64,000 nucleotides of DNA from Paralithodes platypus (GCA_032716605.1 CM064538.1:21143838-21207837), one strand, 5' to 3'; shown: positions 30,741-42,336, numbered from the stretch's first letter. The notes: generated from the letters alone by a model not told the origin. Made by a program: numbers and translations.

Positions 30741-30796
30741 TAGCTCAAATCTGGGGCTGAGCGTGTTTATTAGCGTGTGTGTATTTTGACTGTCAG

Positions 30797-31024
<228 letters not shown>

Positions 31025-31173
31025 GTAAGAGAAACTGGTAAAATCTACTATTCACTTTATATTACCGTTCCAAACTTCAAATCGTTCGTCTCCTAATTAA
31101 ATATTCAACACACCGAAAGGCCAACCAAGATATACAGTACTGTATATCTTGATGTGTACAGTCCTAAGTAAAT

Positions 31174-31361
31174 TAAAGGGCGAGTGGCTGGTTTTTATTT
31201 TGTCTTTTCATTAATTTATTTTTAAATTTCCTCGCTAGACCTTCTTCAAGCTTAAAAAATACCCACTCCCTGGACCCCCCCCCCCCCCGTTTAAGATGTT
31301 TGTTTTTTTAATTTTTCGGTAGAAAAAATTCCCGGTTCCTCTTAAAATTACATGCTCGCTC
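31174..31361 (-). mobile_element. TM-A MITE, truncated
   Basis: TTAAAGGGCGAGTGG start, then CTCGCTAGACCTTCTTCAAGC, a C-homopolymer, ATTTTTCGGTAGAAAAA and CATGCTCGCT. It is cut off at the point where the L-3 fragment begins. Confidence 0.8.
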
Positions 31362-31566
31362 TATGACTTAAATGTTTTCAAACTCCGTGTGTCCAGACAT
31401 TTTGGCTCGAACGTTCCTTGATTTTGGCCCTGTCACTCTTTTAAGTCTGGGGGACGCACTCGTCACAGGCAGTTTTGCCTTTTGTCTCCCTCATCCATAT
31501 AGAACAAAAAATAATATTTATATTTATATTTATATATACTGTATATATACTGTATATATATATATG
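31362..31566 (+). mobile_element. L-3 LINE 3' end fragment with TA-rich tail
   Basis: ATGACTTAAATGTTTTCAAAC, CTCCGTGTGTCCAGACATTT, GATTTTGGCCCTGTCACTC, GGCAGTTTTGCCTTTTGTCT and CCCTCATCC match the L-3 3' end. The tail is AACAAAAAATAATATTTATA leading into TA repeats. Confidence 0.87.
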
Positions 31567-31762
31567 GTAAAAATGTTGATGGAATAACTCGGTCCTATCC
31601 TACAATTCGACCCAATTTTACGGTAATCAAAGCGACATTTCCAAAAGCCAATACCGATAGTTATTTTGGACGGGTAGGCCTATATAATTATCTTGAAATA
31701 AAGTTCAAGTAGAATGTCGGACTCTATTATAAGAATACCTTTTGTGTAATACATACATGTAA

Positions 31763-32212
31763 TTAAGGGGGTAGTGCTTGGTTGTTGGTCTATATATTTA
31801 TTTATTTATTTATTTTTGAGTTTCCTCACTAGACTTTCATCAGGCTTAGCAAACACCCCCTAGACCCCCTTTCATGATAGATTTGTACATTTTTCGGTAG
31901 AACAAATTTCCGGCCTAAGGCCGTTTCCTTCTAAAATTAGAGGCTCGCAATAGCTTGCCAGGAAAAAATCGACACCTAAGGGGCACGAAAGGTCTTAAGG
32001 GGCACGAAAGTCTTAATATTGACAACAAAATGAGGCGAAAGGTCTCAAAATTACGAAACTAATGAAACGAACGTCTTAAAAGCCTGAACATTGTTGTAAA
32101 TTGCCATGGCGTTCTGGAACGTCTACCGTCGGCAATGGGTTAAAACCTCAAAATTAATATGCTAAAGATGAGGAATAAGGGGGTCCATAAAAAGCGAGTA
32201 CTACCCCCTTAA
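31763..32212 (-). mobile_element. TM-A MITE (GTAGTGC sub-family)
   Basis: TTAAGGGGGTAGTGC and AGTACTACCCCCTTAA ends. The minus-oriented core reads GGCTCGCAATAGCTTGCCAGG. A small duplication (AAGGGGCACGAAAGTCTT twice) and an approximately 55-base insertion near 32090-32145 lengthen it to 450 bp. Confidence 0.88.
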
Positions 32213-32620
32213 GGGCGGAAGAATCCACATCATCTCGAATTCCGCAATATCCCGTTTTTAAAAATCTCGCGGTTCAAGAGCCAGCACAGTCTGTAGCAGA
32301 AATCCGGCAGGTTCATATTATTCACTTTGACTCTGTGAACAACTTTGGCTTTAGTATTCAATGTCGTGGAGGCAGCAGTTTAGGATGAGTAGTGCATCAA
32401 ACGTTCCAGAGACTATAATTCTTGAAATGCAAGAGCCACAACAGTCGTTAGCGGAAATCCGACGGGGATATTTTGTTGATTTTGGTCTTGGTGTTTAATT
32501 TCGTGGATAAGCCATTTAGGAGGAGTAGTGCGCCAAAGGTTTTGGAGACGACAAATCTCATTTCAGCAAAACAGAGCCCTATTCCTAGCAGAATAGGATA
32601 TATATATAAAGAATTATATA
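32213..32620. other. Unassigned sequence with internal repeats
   Basis: CAAGAGCCAGCACAGTCTGT (32276-) and CAAGAGCCACAACAGTCGTT (32430-) head two related segments of about 155 bases (both with GCGGAAATCCG/GCAGAAATCCG). It also occurs at 35482-35866. No coding potential is recognised. Confidence 0.5.
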
Positions 32621-32621
<1 letters not shown>

Positions 32622-32672
<51 letters not shown>

Positions 32673-32677
32673 GTATA

Positions 32678-32742
<65 letters not shown>
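32622..32742. repeat. (TA)n microsatellite
   Basis: TA alternation with two single-base interruptions. The counterpart at 35868-36010 has a different structure. Confidence 0.97.
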
Positions 32743-33508
32743 TTAGCCATTATTATCTGATTGCTTTACCATTTTATCGATGCCTATGGTATATTTAATG
32801 GCAATAGTGCTGTAATAAACGGGATAGCCAGCATAATAGTAATTGGTGAGGATTGTAACACCGCACACTCCAATGGACCAAAGCTCAGTCCAGCCAACCC
32901 GATAATTATAATGAAACAAACTTGCAAAATAAACAAACCAAAACAGGGAAGACACAATATAAAAAAACAAAAAACAAAAAAAACACCAACCCGATGATTG
33001 TAATGTAAAACTTACAAAATATACAAACCTAAACAGGGACGACACAATATAAAGACATATATGCGCCTATATTTCGCGAAGTTTAGCATGTCTTTGTCTT
33101 TTCCAAACCCGACGCTAAATTCACGAATAAAAAACAAATAAATAAATTTAGGAATGAGCTTGAAAACCTAGCCAACAAACCCCAGACTTTAGGAACTTAA
33201 GCTTATTCCTCGTGTTTTTCATTACGGGCACCGGTACTGGCTCACGAGGTAATGCTGTAATTGTGAAGTCTGCGCTGAAATATGATACTATAGTCTGTTT
33301 TATTTATTTCGGCTGATGGCAAATTGAATCTCTTAGCAACTGAGTTGGCAATACTTAATGGACAAATATGACTCTACAATGTCTGTGCGTTGCATTAGTG
33401 CCAAGTTTTCTTAATTAATAACCTATTTCGCTACAAAACCTTGCTAATAGCTGAGTAACAAAGATAGTAGCATGGCAATTTATACTCAGCTGGACAATAA
33501 TAGACTAT
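32743..33508. other. Unassigned duplicated sequence
   Basis: Unique-looking AT-rich sequence, repeated at 36011-36789. ATAAACAAACCAAAACAGGG and ATACAAACCTAAACAGGGAC show an internal tandem of about 80 bases. No gene is recognised. Confidence 0.4.
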
Positions 33509-34543
33509 AATTGTGTAAGGCAGCCCACCTCCTCATTCATTACTCCTACACATATCATTGTGTAAGGCAGCCCACCTCCTCATTCATTACTCCTACACAT
33601 ATCATTGTGTAAGGCAGCCCACCTCCTCATTCATTACTCCTACACATATAATTGTGTAAGGCAGCCCACCTACTCATTCATTACTCCTACACATATCATT
33701 GTGTAAGGCAGCCCACCTCCTCATTCATTACTCCTACACATATCATTGTGTAAGGCAGCCCACCCCCTCATTCATTACTCCTAAACATGTATCATTGTGT
33801 AAGGCAGCCCACCTCCTCATTCATGACTCCTACACAATATTGTGTAAGGCAGCCCACCTCCTCATTCATTACTCATACACATATCATTGTGTAAGGCAGC
33901 CCACCTACTCATTCATTACTCTAAACATATCATTGTGTAAGGCAGCCCACCGCCTCATTCATTACTCCTACACATATTGTGTAAGGCAGCCCACCTCCTC
34001 ATTCATTACTCCTACACATATAATTGTGTAAGGCAGCCCACCTCCTCATTCATTACTCCTACACATATCATTGTGTAAGGCAGCCCACCTCCTCATTCAT
34101 TACTCCTACACATATCATTGTGTAAGGCAGCCCACCTCCTCATTCATTACTCCTACACATATCATTGTGTAAGGCAGCCCACCTCCTCATTCATTACTCC
34201 TACACATATCATTGTGTAAGGCAGCCCACCTCCTCATTCATTACTCCTACACATATCATTGTGTAAGGCAGCCCACCTCCTCATTCATTACTCCTACACA
34301 TATCATTGTGTAAGGCAGCCCACCTCCTCATTCATTACACCTACACATATCATTGTGTAAGGCAGCCCACCTCCTCATTCATTACACCTACACATATCAT
34401 TGTGTAAGGCAGCCCACCTCCTCATTCATTACTCCTACACATATCATTGTGTAAGGCAGCCCACCTCCTCATTCATTACTCCTACACATATCATTGTGTA
34501 AGGCAGCCCACCTACTCATTCATTACTCCTACACATATCATTC
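33509..34543. repeat. 47-bp minisatellite, about 22 units, copy 1
   Basis: Unit CATTGTGTAAGGCAGCCCAC followed by CTCCTCATTCATTACTCC and TACACATAT. A few units are shortened (for example 33830-33842 and 33970-33980). Confidence 0.97.
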
Positions 34544-34576
34544 CCAGGCTTTGTATTCTCCCTTCTCGCGTATGTA

Positions 34577-34739
34577 CAGTTGGCTAAATAAGTCGTGTCT
34601 CTCCTGTCATTACGTTTTGCTTACTGTGTGCTGTACTAATGTCTGTCAGATGTTGAATAGGGTGTTTAAAGACAGGAACATGTTTGTATATCTCACTCGA
34701 AATGATTAAATAAAGCTGTGAAAGTGCTGATACCAATTG
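34577..34739 (+). mobile_element. MM-D MITE, cut by assembly gap
   Basis: Starts CAGTTGGCTAAATAAGTCG after TA and is identical in layout to 37863-38073 but ends at the N run after 163 bases. Confidence 0.85.
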
Positions 34740-34839
34740 NNNNNNNNNNNNNNNNNNNNNNNNNNNNNNNNNNNNNNNNNNNNNNNNNNNNNNNNNNNNN
34801 NNNNNNNNNNNNNNNNNNNNNNNNNNNNNNNNNNNNNNN
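34740..34839. other. Assembly gap (100 N)
   Basis: Exactly 100 N, the conventional size for a gap of unknown length. Confidence 0.99.
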
Positions 34840-35034
34840 TGATGGAATAACTCGGTCCTATCCTACAATTCGACCCAATTGTACGGTAATCAGAGCAACA
34901 TTTCCAAAAGCCAATACCGGTAGTTATTTTGGACGGGTAGGCCTATATAATTATCTTGAAATAAAGTTCAAGTAGAATGTCCGGACTCTCTTATTCCATA
35001 GGTGAGAATACCTTTTGTGGAATACATACATGTA

Positions 35035-35481
35035 ATTAAGGGGTAGTGCCTTGGTTTTTTGGTCTTATATTATTTATTTATTTTATTTTTTGAGTTTCCT
35101 CACGAGACGTTTCATCGGCTTAGCAAACACCCCCTAGACCCCCTTTCAAGATAGACTTGTACATTTTTCAGTAGAAAATTGTTCCGGCCAAAGGCCGATT
35201 CCTTCTAAAATTAGAGGCTCGCAATAGCTTGCCAGGAAAAAATCGGCACCTAAGGGGCACGAAAGGTCTTAACGAAAGGTCTTAATATTGACAACAAAAT
35301 GAGGCGAAAGGTCTCAAAATTACTAAACTAATGAAACGAAGGTCTTAAAAGCCTGTAAATTGCTGTAAATTGCCATGGCGTTCCGGAACGTCTACAGTCG
35401 GCAATGGGTTAAAACCTCAAAACTAATATGCTAAACATGAGGGAGAAGGGGGTCCATAAAAAGCGAGTACTACCCCCTTAA
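35035..35481 (-). mobile_element. TM-A MITE (GTAGTGC sub-family), copy 2
   Basis: Counterpart of 31763-32212. It has the same insertion near CCATGGCGTTCCGGAACG but lacks the extra GGGGCACG duplication. Confidence 0.88.
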
Positions 35482-35866
35482 TGGCGGAAGACTCCACTAC
35501 ATCTCGAATTACTATAAATCCCGTTTAAAAAAAAATCTCGCAGTTCAAGAGCCAGCACAGTCTGTAGCAGAAATCCGGCAGGTTCATATTATTCACTTTG
35601 ACTCTGTGAACAACTTTGGCTTTAGTATTCAATGTCGTGGAGGCAGCAGTTTAGGATGAGTAGTGCATCAAATGTTCCAGAGACTATAATTCTTGAAATG
35701 CAAGAGCCACAACAGTCGTTAGCGGAAATCCGACGGGGATATTTTGTTGATTTTGGTCTTGGTGTTTAATTTCGTGGATAAGCCGTTTAGGAGGAGTAGT
35801 GCGCCAAAGGTTTTGGAGACGACAAATCTCATTTCAGCAAAACAGAGCCCTATTCCTAGCAGAATA

Positions 35867-35867
<1 letters not shown>

Positions 35868-35925
<58 letters not shown>

Positions 35926-35973
35926 GGTATATATATATATTTATATATATATATATATATATCTATATATCCA

Positions 35974-36010
<37 letters not shown>
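35868..36010. repeat. (TA)n microsatellite
   Basis: TA array with CGGTA, TTTA and CTATATATCC interruptions not seen in copy 1. Confidence 0.96.
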
Positions 36011-36789
36011 TTAGCCATTATTATCTGATTGCTTTACCATTTTATCGATGCCTATGGTATATTTAATGGCAATAGTGCTGTAATAAACGGGATAGCCAGC
36101 ATAATAGTAATTGGTGAGGATTGTAACACCGCACACTCCAATGGACCAAAGCTCAGTCCAGCGTGGGCTAAACCACTTCTACCCTACCAACCCGATAATT
36201 ATAATGAAACAAACTTGCAAAATAAACAAACCAAAACAGGGAAGACACAATATAAAGACAAAACAAAAACACCAACCCGATGATTGTAATGTAAAACTTG
36301 CAAAATATACAAACCTAAACAGGGACGACACAATATAAAGACATATATGCGCCTATATTTCGCGAAGTTTAGCATGTCTTTGTCTTTTCCAAACCCGACG
36401 CCGAATTCACGAATACAAAACAAATAAATAAATAAAGGAATGAGCTTGAAAACCTAGCCAACAAACCCCAGACTTTAGGATCTTAAGCTTATTCCTCGTG
36501 TTTTTCATTACGGGTACCGGTACTGACTCACGAGGTAATGCTGTAATTGTGAAGTCTGCGCTGAAATATAATACTATAGTCCGTTTTATTTCGGCTGATG
36601 GCAAATTGAATCTCTTAGCAACTGATTTGTCAATACTTAATGGACAAATATGACTCTACAATGTCTGTGCGTTGCATTAGTGCCAAGTTTTCTTAATTAA
36701 TAACCTATTTCGCTACAAAACCTTGCTAATAGCTGAGTAACAAAGATAGTAACATGGCAATTTATACTCAGCTGGACAATAATAGACTA

Positions 36790-37829
36790 TAATTGTGTAA
36801 GGCAGCCCACCTCCTCATTCATTACTCCTACACATATCATTGTGTAAGGCAGCCCACCTCCTCATTCATTACTCCTACACATATCATTGTGTAAGGCAGC
36901 CCACCTCCTCATTCATAACTCCTACACATATAATTGTGTAAGGCAGCCCACCTCCTCATTCATTACTCCTACACATATCATTGTGTAAGGCAACCCACCT
37001 CCTCATTCATTACTCCTACACATATCATTGTGTAAGGCAGCCCACCTCCTCATTCATTACTCCTACACATGTCATTGTGTAAGGCAGCCCACCTCCTCAT
37101 TCATTACTCCTACACATATCATTGTGTAAGGCAGCCCACCTCCTCATTCATTACTCCTACACATATCATTGTGTAAGGCAGCCCACCTCCTCATTCATTA
37201 CTCCTACACATATCATTGTGTAAGGCAGCCCACCTCCTCATTCATTACTCCTACACATGTCATTGTGTAAGGCAGCCCACCTCCTCATTCATTACTCCTA
37301 CACATATAATTGTGTAAGGCAGCCCACCTCCTCATTCATTACTCCTACACATATCATTGTGTAAGGCAGCCCACCTCCTCATTCATTACTCCTACACATA
37401 TCATTGTGTAAGGCAGCCCACCTCCTCATTCATTACTCCTACACATATCATTGTGTAAGGCAGCCCACCTCCTCATTCATTACTCCTACACATATCATTG
37501 TGTAAGGCAGCCCCCCTCCTCATTCATTACTCCTACACATATCATTGTGTAAGGCAGCCCACCTCCTCATTCATTACTCCTACACATATCATTGTGTAAG
37601 GCAGCCCACCTCCTCATTCATTACACCTACACATATCATTGTGTAAGGCAGCCCACCTCCTCATTCATTACTCCTACACATATCATTGTGTAAGGCAGCC
37701 CACCTCCTCATTCATTACTCCTACACATATCATTGTGTAAGGCAGCCCACCTCCTCATTCATTACTCCTACACATGTCATTGTGTAAGGCAGCCCACCTC
37801 CTCATTCATTACTCCTACACATATCATTC
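36790..37829. repeat. 47-bp minisatellite, about 22 units, copy 2
   Basis: Same unit as 33509-34543. The internal variants differ in position (for example CATGTCATT units here), so the two arrays are not identical strings. Confidence 0.97.
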
Positions 37830-37862
37830 CCAGGCTTTGTATTCTCCCTTCTCGCGTATGTA

Positions 37863-38073
37863 CAGTTGGCTAAATAAGTCGTGTCTCTCCTGTCATTACG
37901 TTTTGCTTACTGTGTGCTGTACTAATGTCTGTCAGATGTTGAATAGGGTGTTTAAAGACAGGAACATGTTTGTATATCTCACTGGAAATGATTAAATAAA
38001 GCTGTGAAAGTGCTGATACCAATTGTTGATCGAAATATACTTGGTGCCTCGACATCACCTGTTTGGCCGACTG
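37863..38073 (+). mobile_element. MM-D mariner-like MITE, full length
   Basis: 211 bases between TA dinucleotides. CAGTTGGCTAAATAAGTCG at the left, CCTGTTTGGCCGACTG at the right, with the shared interior ATGTCTGTCAGATGTTGAAT. Confidence 0.9.
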
Positions 38074-38109
38074 TACTGTATGTATGTACAGTAAGTAGTA
38101 TGTATGTAT

Positions 38110-38250
38110 ATACTCAGGCACAATACCCCATAGCTGGGGGTGGCCGACTCATGACAGAGCCCGAACCGAAACAACATATAAAGTTCCAAATCTTAGGGTC
38201 TGGGACCACTTTCGCGTTCCCTCGCCCCTTTCTCTGTCTCCTCTATTAAG
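38110..38250 (+). other. Fragment shared with the 52230-52290 L-3 tail region
   Basis: TATACTCAGGCACAATACCC and GGGGGTGGCCGACTC ... AGAGCCCGAAC match the sequence beside the L-3 fragment at 52190-52445 in opposite orientation. It is probably part of an alternative L-3 3' end. Confidence 0.5.
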
Positions 38251-38329
38251 GGGATTTTACAAGGGGAGGAGGATTCCTATCCTACCGTCTCCAAGTTCAT
38301 TTTCCCGATGTATATTTTCAGTCATAGTA

Positions 38330-38495
38330 CACTCGGATTAAGGAACACCCCGTTCTTAACATTAATCCTCCATAACAAACCCGAATGCACATGCATAGAT
38401 TAATTAAAGCATATGGTCCTCTTAGGATTCGAACTCAGGACACTACACCCAGAACATAAGCATCTAAACCATTACACCACCAAAATGATGTGCTC
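38330..38495 (-). mobile_element. SINE with tRNA-like head
   Basis: On the minus strand: box-A-like TGGTGTAATGGTTTAGATGC, box-B-like GAGTTCGAATCC, then ACCATATGCTTTAATTAAT and GGAGGATTAATGTTAAGAAC. The same body occurs at 39436-39630 with a poly-A tail. Confidence 0.8.
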
Positions 38496-38812
38496 AATAT
38501 GGTATGCGAAGCTGTTATTGTACACTTGTTATATGTACTTACTGTTTACTTATATGTACACTCTGATACCATAGTCTCTAGCCCACTCATAAATATTCCT
38601 GGACTTCAACTATTTCTAATAATGGAAGTATAGCTCTGGAAATGAATGTATGAATATACTTTCTGCACATAAACTGTAATACTATATATACTATTTATTG
38701 AAATGCAAATTCTATCCAAAAATCAATCCAGATAGTTATAATTGCACACAGAAAAACATAGGGTGTCTAGGAATTATTATGAGTGTGCTAGAGACTATAG
38801 TATCCGAGTGTA

Positions 38813-39023
38813 CGATCGCGCTAATAAGTCATGTCCCTGCTGTCATTATGTTTGATTTGCTCTGTGCTGTATTAATGTCTGTCAGATGTTGAATGGGGTG
38901 GGTAAGTGTAGGAACATGTTTGTATATTTCACTCGATATGAAGAAATGAAGGTTAGATATTGCAGATTCCAATTATTGATCAAAATATACTTGGTGCCGA
39001 GACATCACTTATTAGCGCGACTG
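38813..39023 (+). mobile_element. MM-D mariner-like MITE, full length
   Basis: 211 bases between TA dinucleotides. Left GATCGCGCTAATAAGTCATG, right CACTTATTAGCGCGACTG. The interior matches the other two full copies. Confidence 0.9.
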
Positions 39024-39099
39024 TACATACAGCAAGTGTACAATAACAGTTTCGCATACCATTTTGAGCATATCATTTAGCATTTTTATAATCAATAAC

Positions 39100-39150
<51 letters not shown>
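39100..39150. repeat. (TA)n microsatellite
   Basis: About 25 TA units. Confidence 0.97.
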
Positions 39151-39151
<1 letters not shown>

Positions 39152-39156
39152 AATAA

Positions 39157-39360
39157 ATTATAAATGGCATTATATAGGCTGTCCATAATGCATTGATGGT
39201 GTATTGGTTACATTGTTTAAAATCTGTATGTGGTGACCCAGGTTCGAATCCCGGTGGATCACATGCTTATTTTCATTAATTTCTTTGGGAGGTGTTTGGT
39301 GTTGGAGTGAAATTAATAAAATTAGATTATATATGGCATTAGGTTGTCCATAATGCACTT
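39157..39360 (+). mobile_element. tRNA-like SINE between direct repeats
   Basis: TGATGGTGTATTGGTTACAT (box-A-like) and CAGGTTCGAATCCCGGTGG (box B) in plus orientation. A segment of about 40 bases (AATGGCATTATATAGGCTGT ... CCATAATGC) before it recurs after it at 39316-39360. Confidence 0.68.
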
Positions 39361-39435
39361 GGGTCTAAGTACATGATTAGATTGATATCCAAAAATCGAA
39401 AATGGATATTAATCGTGATCGTGTACATAGCCTTT

Positions 39436-39630
39436 AACTGTGTTGGTGGTGTAATGGTATAGATGCTTGTGTTTTGGGTGTGCTGTCCCAAGTTAGAATC
39501 CCGGGAGAACCATATGCTTTCATTAATGTATTCAAGTGCATTGGGGTTTGTAATGGAGGATTAATGTTAAGAACGGGGTATTCCTTAAGTGATTACAAAA
39601 GGAGCAAAAAAAAAAAAAAAAAAAAAAATT
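39436..39630 (+). mobile_element. SINE with tRNA-like head and poly-A
   Basis: GGTGGTGTAATGGTATAGATG (box A), AAGTTAGAATCCCGG (box B with changes), then the family body (CATATGCTTTCATTAATG ... GGAGGATTAATGTTAAGAAC) and about 20 A. It is the same family as 38330-38495. Confidence 0.83.
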
Positions 39631-39684
39631 ACGGGTAAACATCAACCTTTTTATTCAACAGCCTAACATATAGAAGGCATTGAA

Positions 39685-40055
39685 TATAAAGGGGAGATAG
39701 GCCGTTTTTCTGGTCTCCATTCTTCCTCATATTTAGCCCCATCAGTTGTCAGATTACCAGACATTTGGCCCATTATCTTGGCGACTTTAAGTCCTTTTGC
39801 CTCATTTCTCTGTCAATATTAAGATTTGTTGTGTCATTTAAGTGCCAATTATATCCTTGCGAGCGATAGCGAGCCTGTATTATAAGAGGAAAAGGCCTTT
39901 GGCCGGGATATTTTTCTATTGAAAAATTTACACCTCTATCTTGAAGGAGGGTTTTAGGCGGGTGTTTTTTTAAGCTTGTCGGAGGTCTAGGGAAGAAACT
40001 AAAAATACTACAAATGTACATAAATGACCCAATGAATAACCCCCCCCCCCCTTAA
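39685..40055 (+). mobile_element. TM-A MITE, complete
   Basis: ATAAAGGGGAGATAGGCCG (left TTAA mutated) and CCCCCCCCCCTTAA (right). Core GCGAGCGATAGCGAGCC, hairpin AAGGCC-TTT-GGCCGG and AAGCTTGTCGGAGGTCTAGG are visible. 371 bp. Confidence 0.9.
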
Positions 40056-40153
40056 ATAGAGGAAATAACAATAAAATAACAATAAAATAACAATAAAATA
40101 ACAATAAAATAACGTATACATTATTAAACAGCTTAACATATAAATGGCAATGG

Positions 40154-40368
40154 TTAACCCCTTCTGTACCGACGACGTCTTTTGTATTTTATTGTAGCTA
40201 TATTTAGACGATTTTGTGCAGCTTGAGAAGGATCTGTGGTAGTAAAAAGGGTTAAGTGAGATAGTTCGAAGCCTGGTAATTGCCGGAGACCGTTTTTGAA
40301 CTGAATACAATCGTCTACTAGTAGCCAGAATACAGTATATAAGACGTAGCCGGTACAGAAGGGGTTAA
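40154..40368 (+). mobile_element. TM-C MITE, canonical copy
   Basis: TTAACCCCTTCTGTACCG and CGGTACAGAAGGGGTTAA form 18-base inverted termini including TTAA on each side. Subterminal TAGACGATT and AATCGTCTA form a second inverted pair. 215 bp, no coding capacity. TTAA duplication plus CCC-starting ends match the piggyBac superfamily pattern, so a piggyBac-like transposase is the likely mobiliser (inference). Confidence 0.9.
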
Positions 40369-40631
40369 ATAGAGCAAACAGAAATATAGAAGGTATATCA
40401 TAGAGTGCATTCTGACCTTGTCCAAGCTATTCAATGGTTTCGGTGCGTTATTTAAATTCCTGATATGAGAGAGACTGAAAAGGAAGCCCTGAGAACTGTG
40501 GGTCAAATGTGTATATAATTATATTTTCTATGAGCAATAATCTATGTACACATATTATGACAACACAATAGTAGTGTAAAAGTATGTACCGGTATGTATG
40601 TATATATGTATGTATGTGTTATTTGTTTATT

Positions 40632-40664
40632 ATATATATATATATATATATATCGGTATATACC

Positions 40665-40753
<89 letters not shown>

Positions 40754-40754
40754 T
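40632..40754. repeat. (TA)n(GA)n microsatellite
   Basis: TA array with CGGTA interruptions ending in GA repeats. Confidence 0.96.
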
Positions 40755-40881
40755 GTACACATTTATCTTGAAAGGGGGTCTAGGGGGTGTTTTTCTAAGC
40801 TTGATGGAGGTCTAGCGAGGAAACTCAAAAATAAATAAATAAATAAATATATAGTCCAAAAACCCAGCACTACCCCCTTAA
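40752..40881 (+). mobile_element. TM-A MITE, 3' end only
   Basis: ATGTACACATTTATCTTGAA, AAGCTTGATGGAGGTCTAGC and the end GCACTACCCCCTTAA. The 5' two thirds are replaced by the microsatellite. Confidence 0.85.
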
Positions 40882-41043
40882 TAACATGAGGGAGAAGGGG
40901 GTCCAGAATTAGATTAGATTATGGTAAGGTATCTTAGGTTAATGATGCGTTGTTTTACGCTATGTGTGGGTGAACTGTTTGGGAGTGTGGGCGAACTGTT
41001 TATGTACGAAAGGACCGAAAACTCCCCTACACGCGAGAGTCAT

Positions 41044-41533
41044 TAAAAGGATTATAAACGACACACTCAATAAAACCATCCCTAGACAGCTATAATAGAA
41101 GAGAGCCCACCTCGCTTTTTTTCTCTTTCTCTCCCTCTCTCTTTGGCTTGCATCCATTCGGCCCCATTCAGCCTACTGTTTTAAGACGTTTAGCCCCATC
41201 TAGGTGTCAATATTTTCCTGGCGAGCGGTAGCGAGCCAGCACATATATATTTTTGTTTTGGCAGAAAGCTAAATTTGTACATTTTTCGATCGAAAAATGT
41301 CTCCGGCGAAGCCGGATTTCTCAATACAATGCTAGCTCGCTATCGCTCGCCAGGAAGAAATCGACACCTGGATGGGGATAAACGTCTTATACCAGATGGC
41401 TGAATGGGGCCGAATGGATACAAGCCAAAGAGAGAGGGAGAGAAAGAGAAAAAAGCGAGGAGGACCCTCTTAAAGGATCATAAACGATACACTCAATAAA
41501 ACCATCCCGAGACAGCTATAATAGAAGAGAGAG
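41044..41533. repeat. 62-bp direct repeats flanking a TM-B
   Basis: TAAAAGGATTATAAACGACA ... GCTATAATAGAAGAGAG at 41044-41105 recurs at 41472-41533 with few differences. The TM-B lies exactly between. Confidence 0.88.
41102..41475 (+). mobile_element. TM-B foldback MITE (CCCACCTCGC-ended variant)
   Basis: Long arms CATTCGGCCCCATTCAGCC and complement, GGCGAGCGGTAGCGAGCC, a hairpin TCTCCGGCGAAGCCGGA, and TTTTTCGATCGAAAAATG. Ends read GCCCACCTCGC and GCGAGGAGGACCCTC, a sub-family end also seen at 18665-19095 and 42810-43182. Confidence 0.88.
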
Positions 41534-41606
41534 CTATAATAAAGTACGTCACGTGACATGTCAACTATAGCTTATTCGCTATAGTTAGGCCATAAATCTT
41601 GACATT

Positions 41607-41853
<247 letters not shown>

Positions 41854-41980
41854 TGATAATCAGCCACCCCCAAAACCTATAGCCTAACAAAGGAAACAAA
41901 GGCGAGTAAGTAAGGAAGTAAGACCATAATAAAGAGAGGAACAAACAAAAGAAACACCCAAACAATAGAGTTCTAGGTTA

Positions 41981-42243
41981 TTAAGGGGAGATGGACCGTT
42001 TTTTGTTTTATTAATTAATTTATTCATATATTTTTTTTAGTTTCCTCCCTAGACCTCCATCAAGATAAATTTGTAATATTTTTTGGTAGAAAAATGTCTC
42101 CTGCGAAGCCGGAAATCTTCATAAAATGCTGGCTCGCTATCGCTCGCCAGGAAGAAATCGACACCTGGATGGCTATAAACGTCTTAAAACAGTTGGCTGA
42201 ATGGATACAACCCAGAGAGAGAGAGAGAGAGAGAGTGAGAGAG

Positions 42244-42280
<37 letters not shown>
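41981..42280. mobile_element. Chimeric MITE: TM-A left half joined to TM-B right half
   Basis: Left TTAAGGGGAGATGGACCG through CCCTAGACCTCCATCAAG is TM-A. From TTTTTTGGTAGAAAAATGTC onward it is TM-B (GCGAAGCCGGA, GGCTCGCTATCGCTCGCCAG, GACACCTGGATGG, GGCTGAATGGATACAACCC) ending in GA repeats. The switch falls within the core shared by the two families. Confidence 0.85.
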
Positions 42281-42281
<1 letters not shown>

Positions 42282-42336
42282 AGGAAGTAAGCCCATAATA
42301 AAACCCAAAACACCCAGACAATAGAGGTGCAGGTAA

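Larger units (their letters stand above)
31577..34739. repeat. 3.2-kb duplicated block, copy 1
   Basis: Almost identical to 34840-38025. It begins TGATGGAATAACTCGG and ends ATACCAATTG at the N gap. It contains a TM-A, a TA array, the 47-bp minisatellite and part of an MM-D. Differences from copy 2 are small substitutions and array lengths. Confidence 0.93.
34840..38025. repeat. 3.2-kb duplicated block, copy 2
   Basis: Copy 2 of the block at 31577-34739, starting right after the gap. It continues past the shared end (38025) into unique sequence. Confidence 0.93.

Noticed and set aside
33509..37829. CRISPR-like appearance of regularly repeated 47-mers
   Set aside because: The units are contiguous with no unique spacers, in a eukaryotic context. 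It is a minisatellite.
31577..38025. Recent segmental duplication
   Set aside because: The duplicate boundaries coincide with the N gap, so an assembly overlap is the simpler explanation.
39230..39265. Functional tRNA gene
   Set aside because: Box A and box B are present but the acceptor and anticodon arms do not pair convincingly. The body continues into repeat sequence, as in a SINE.
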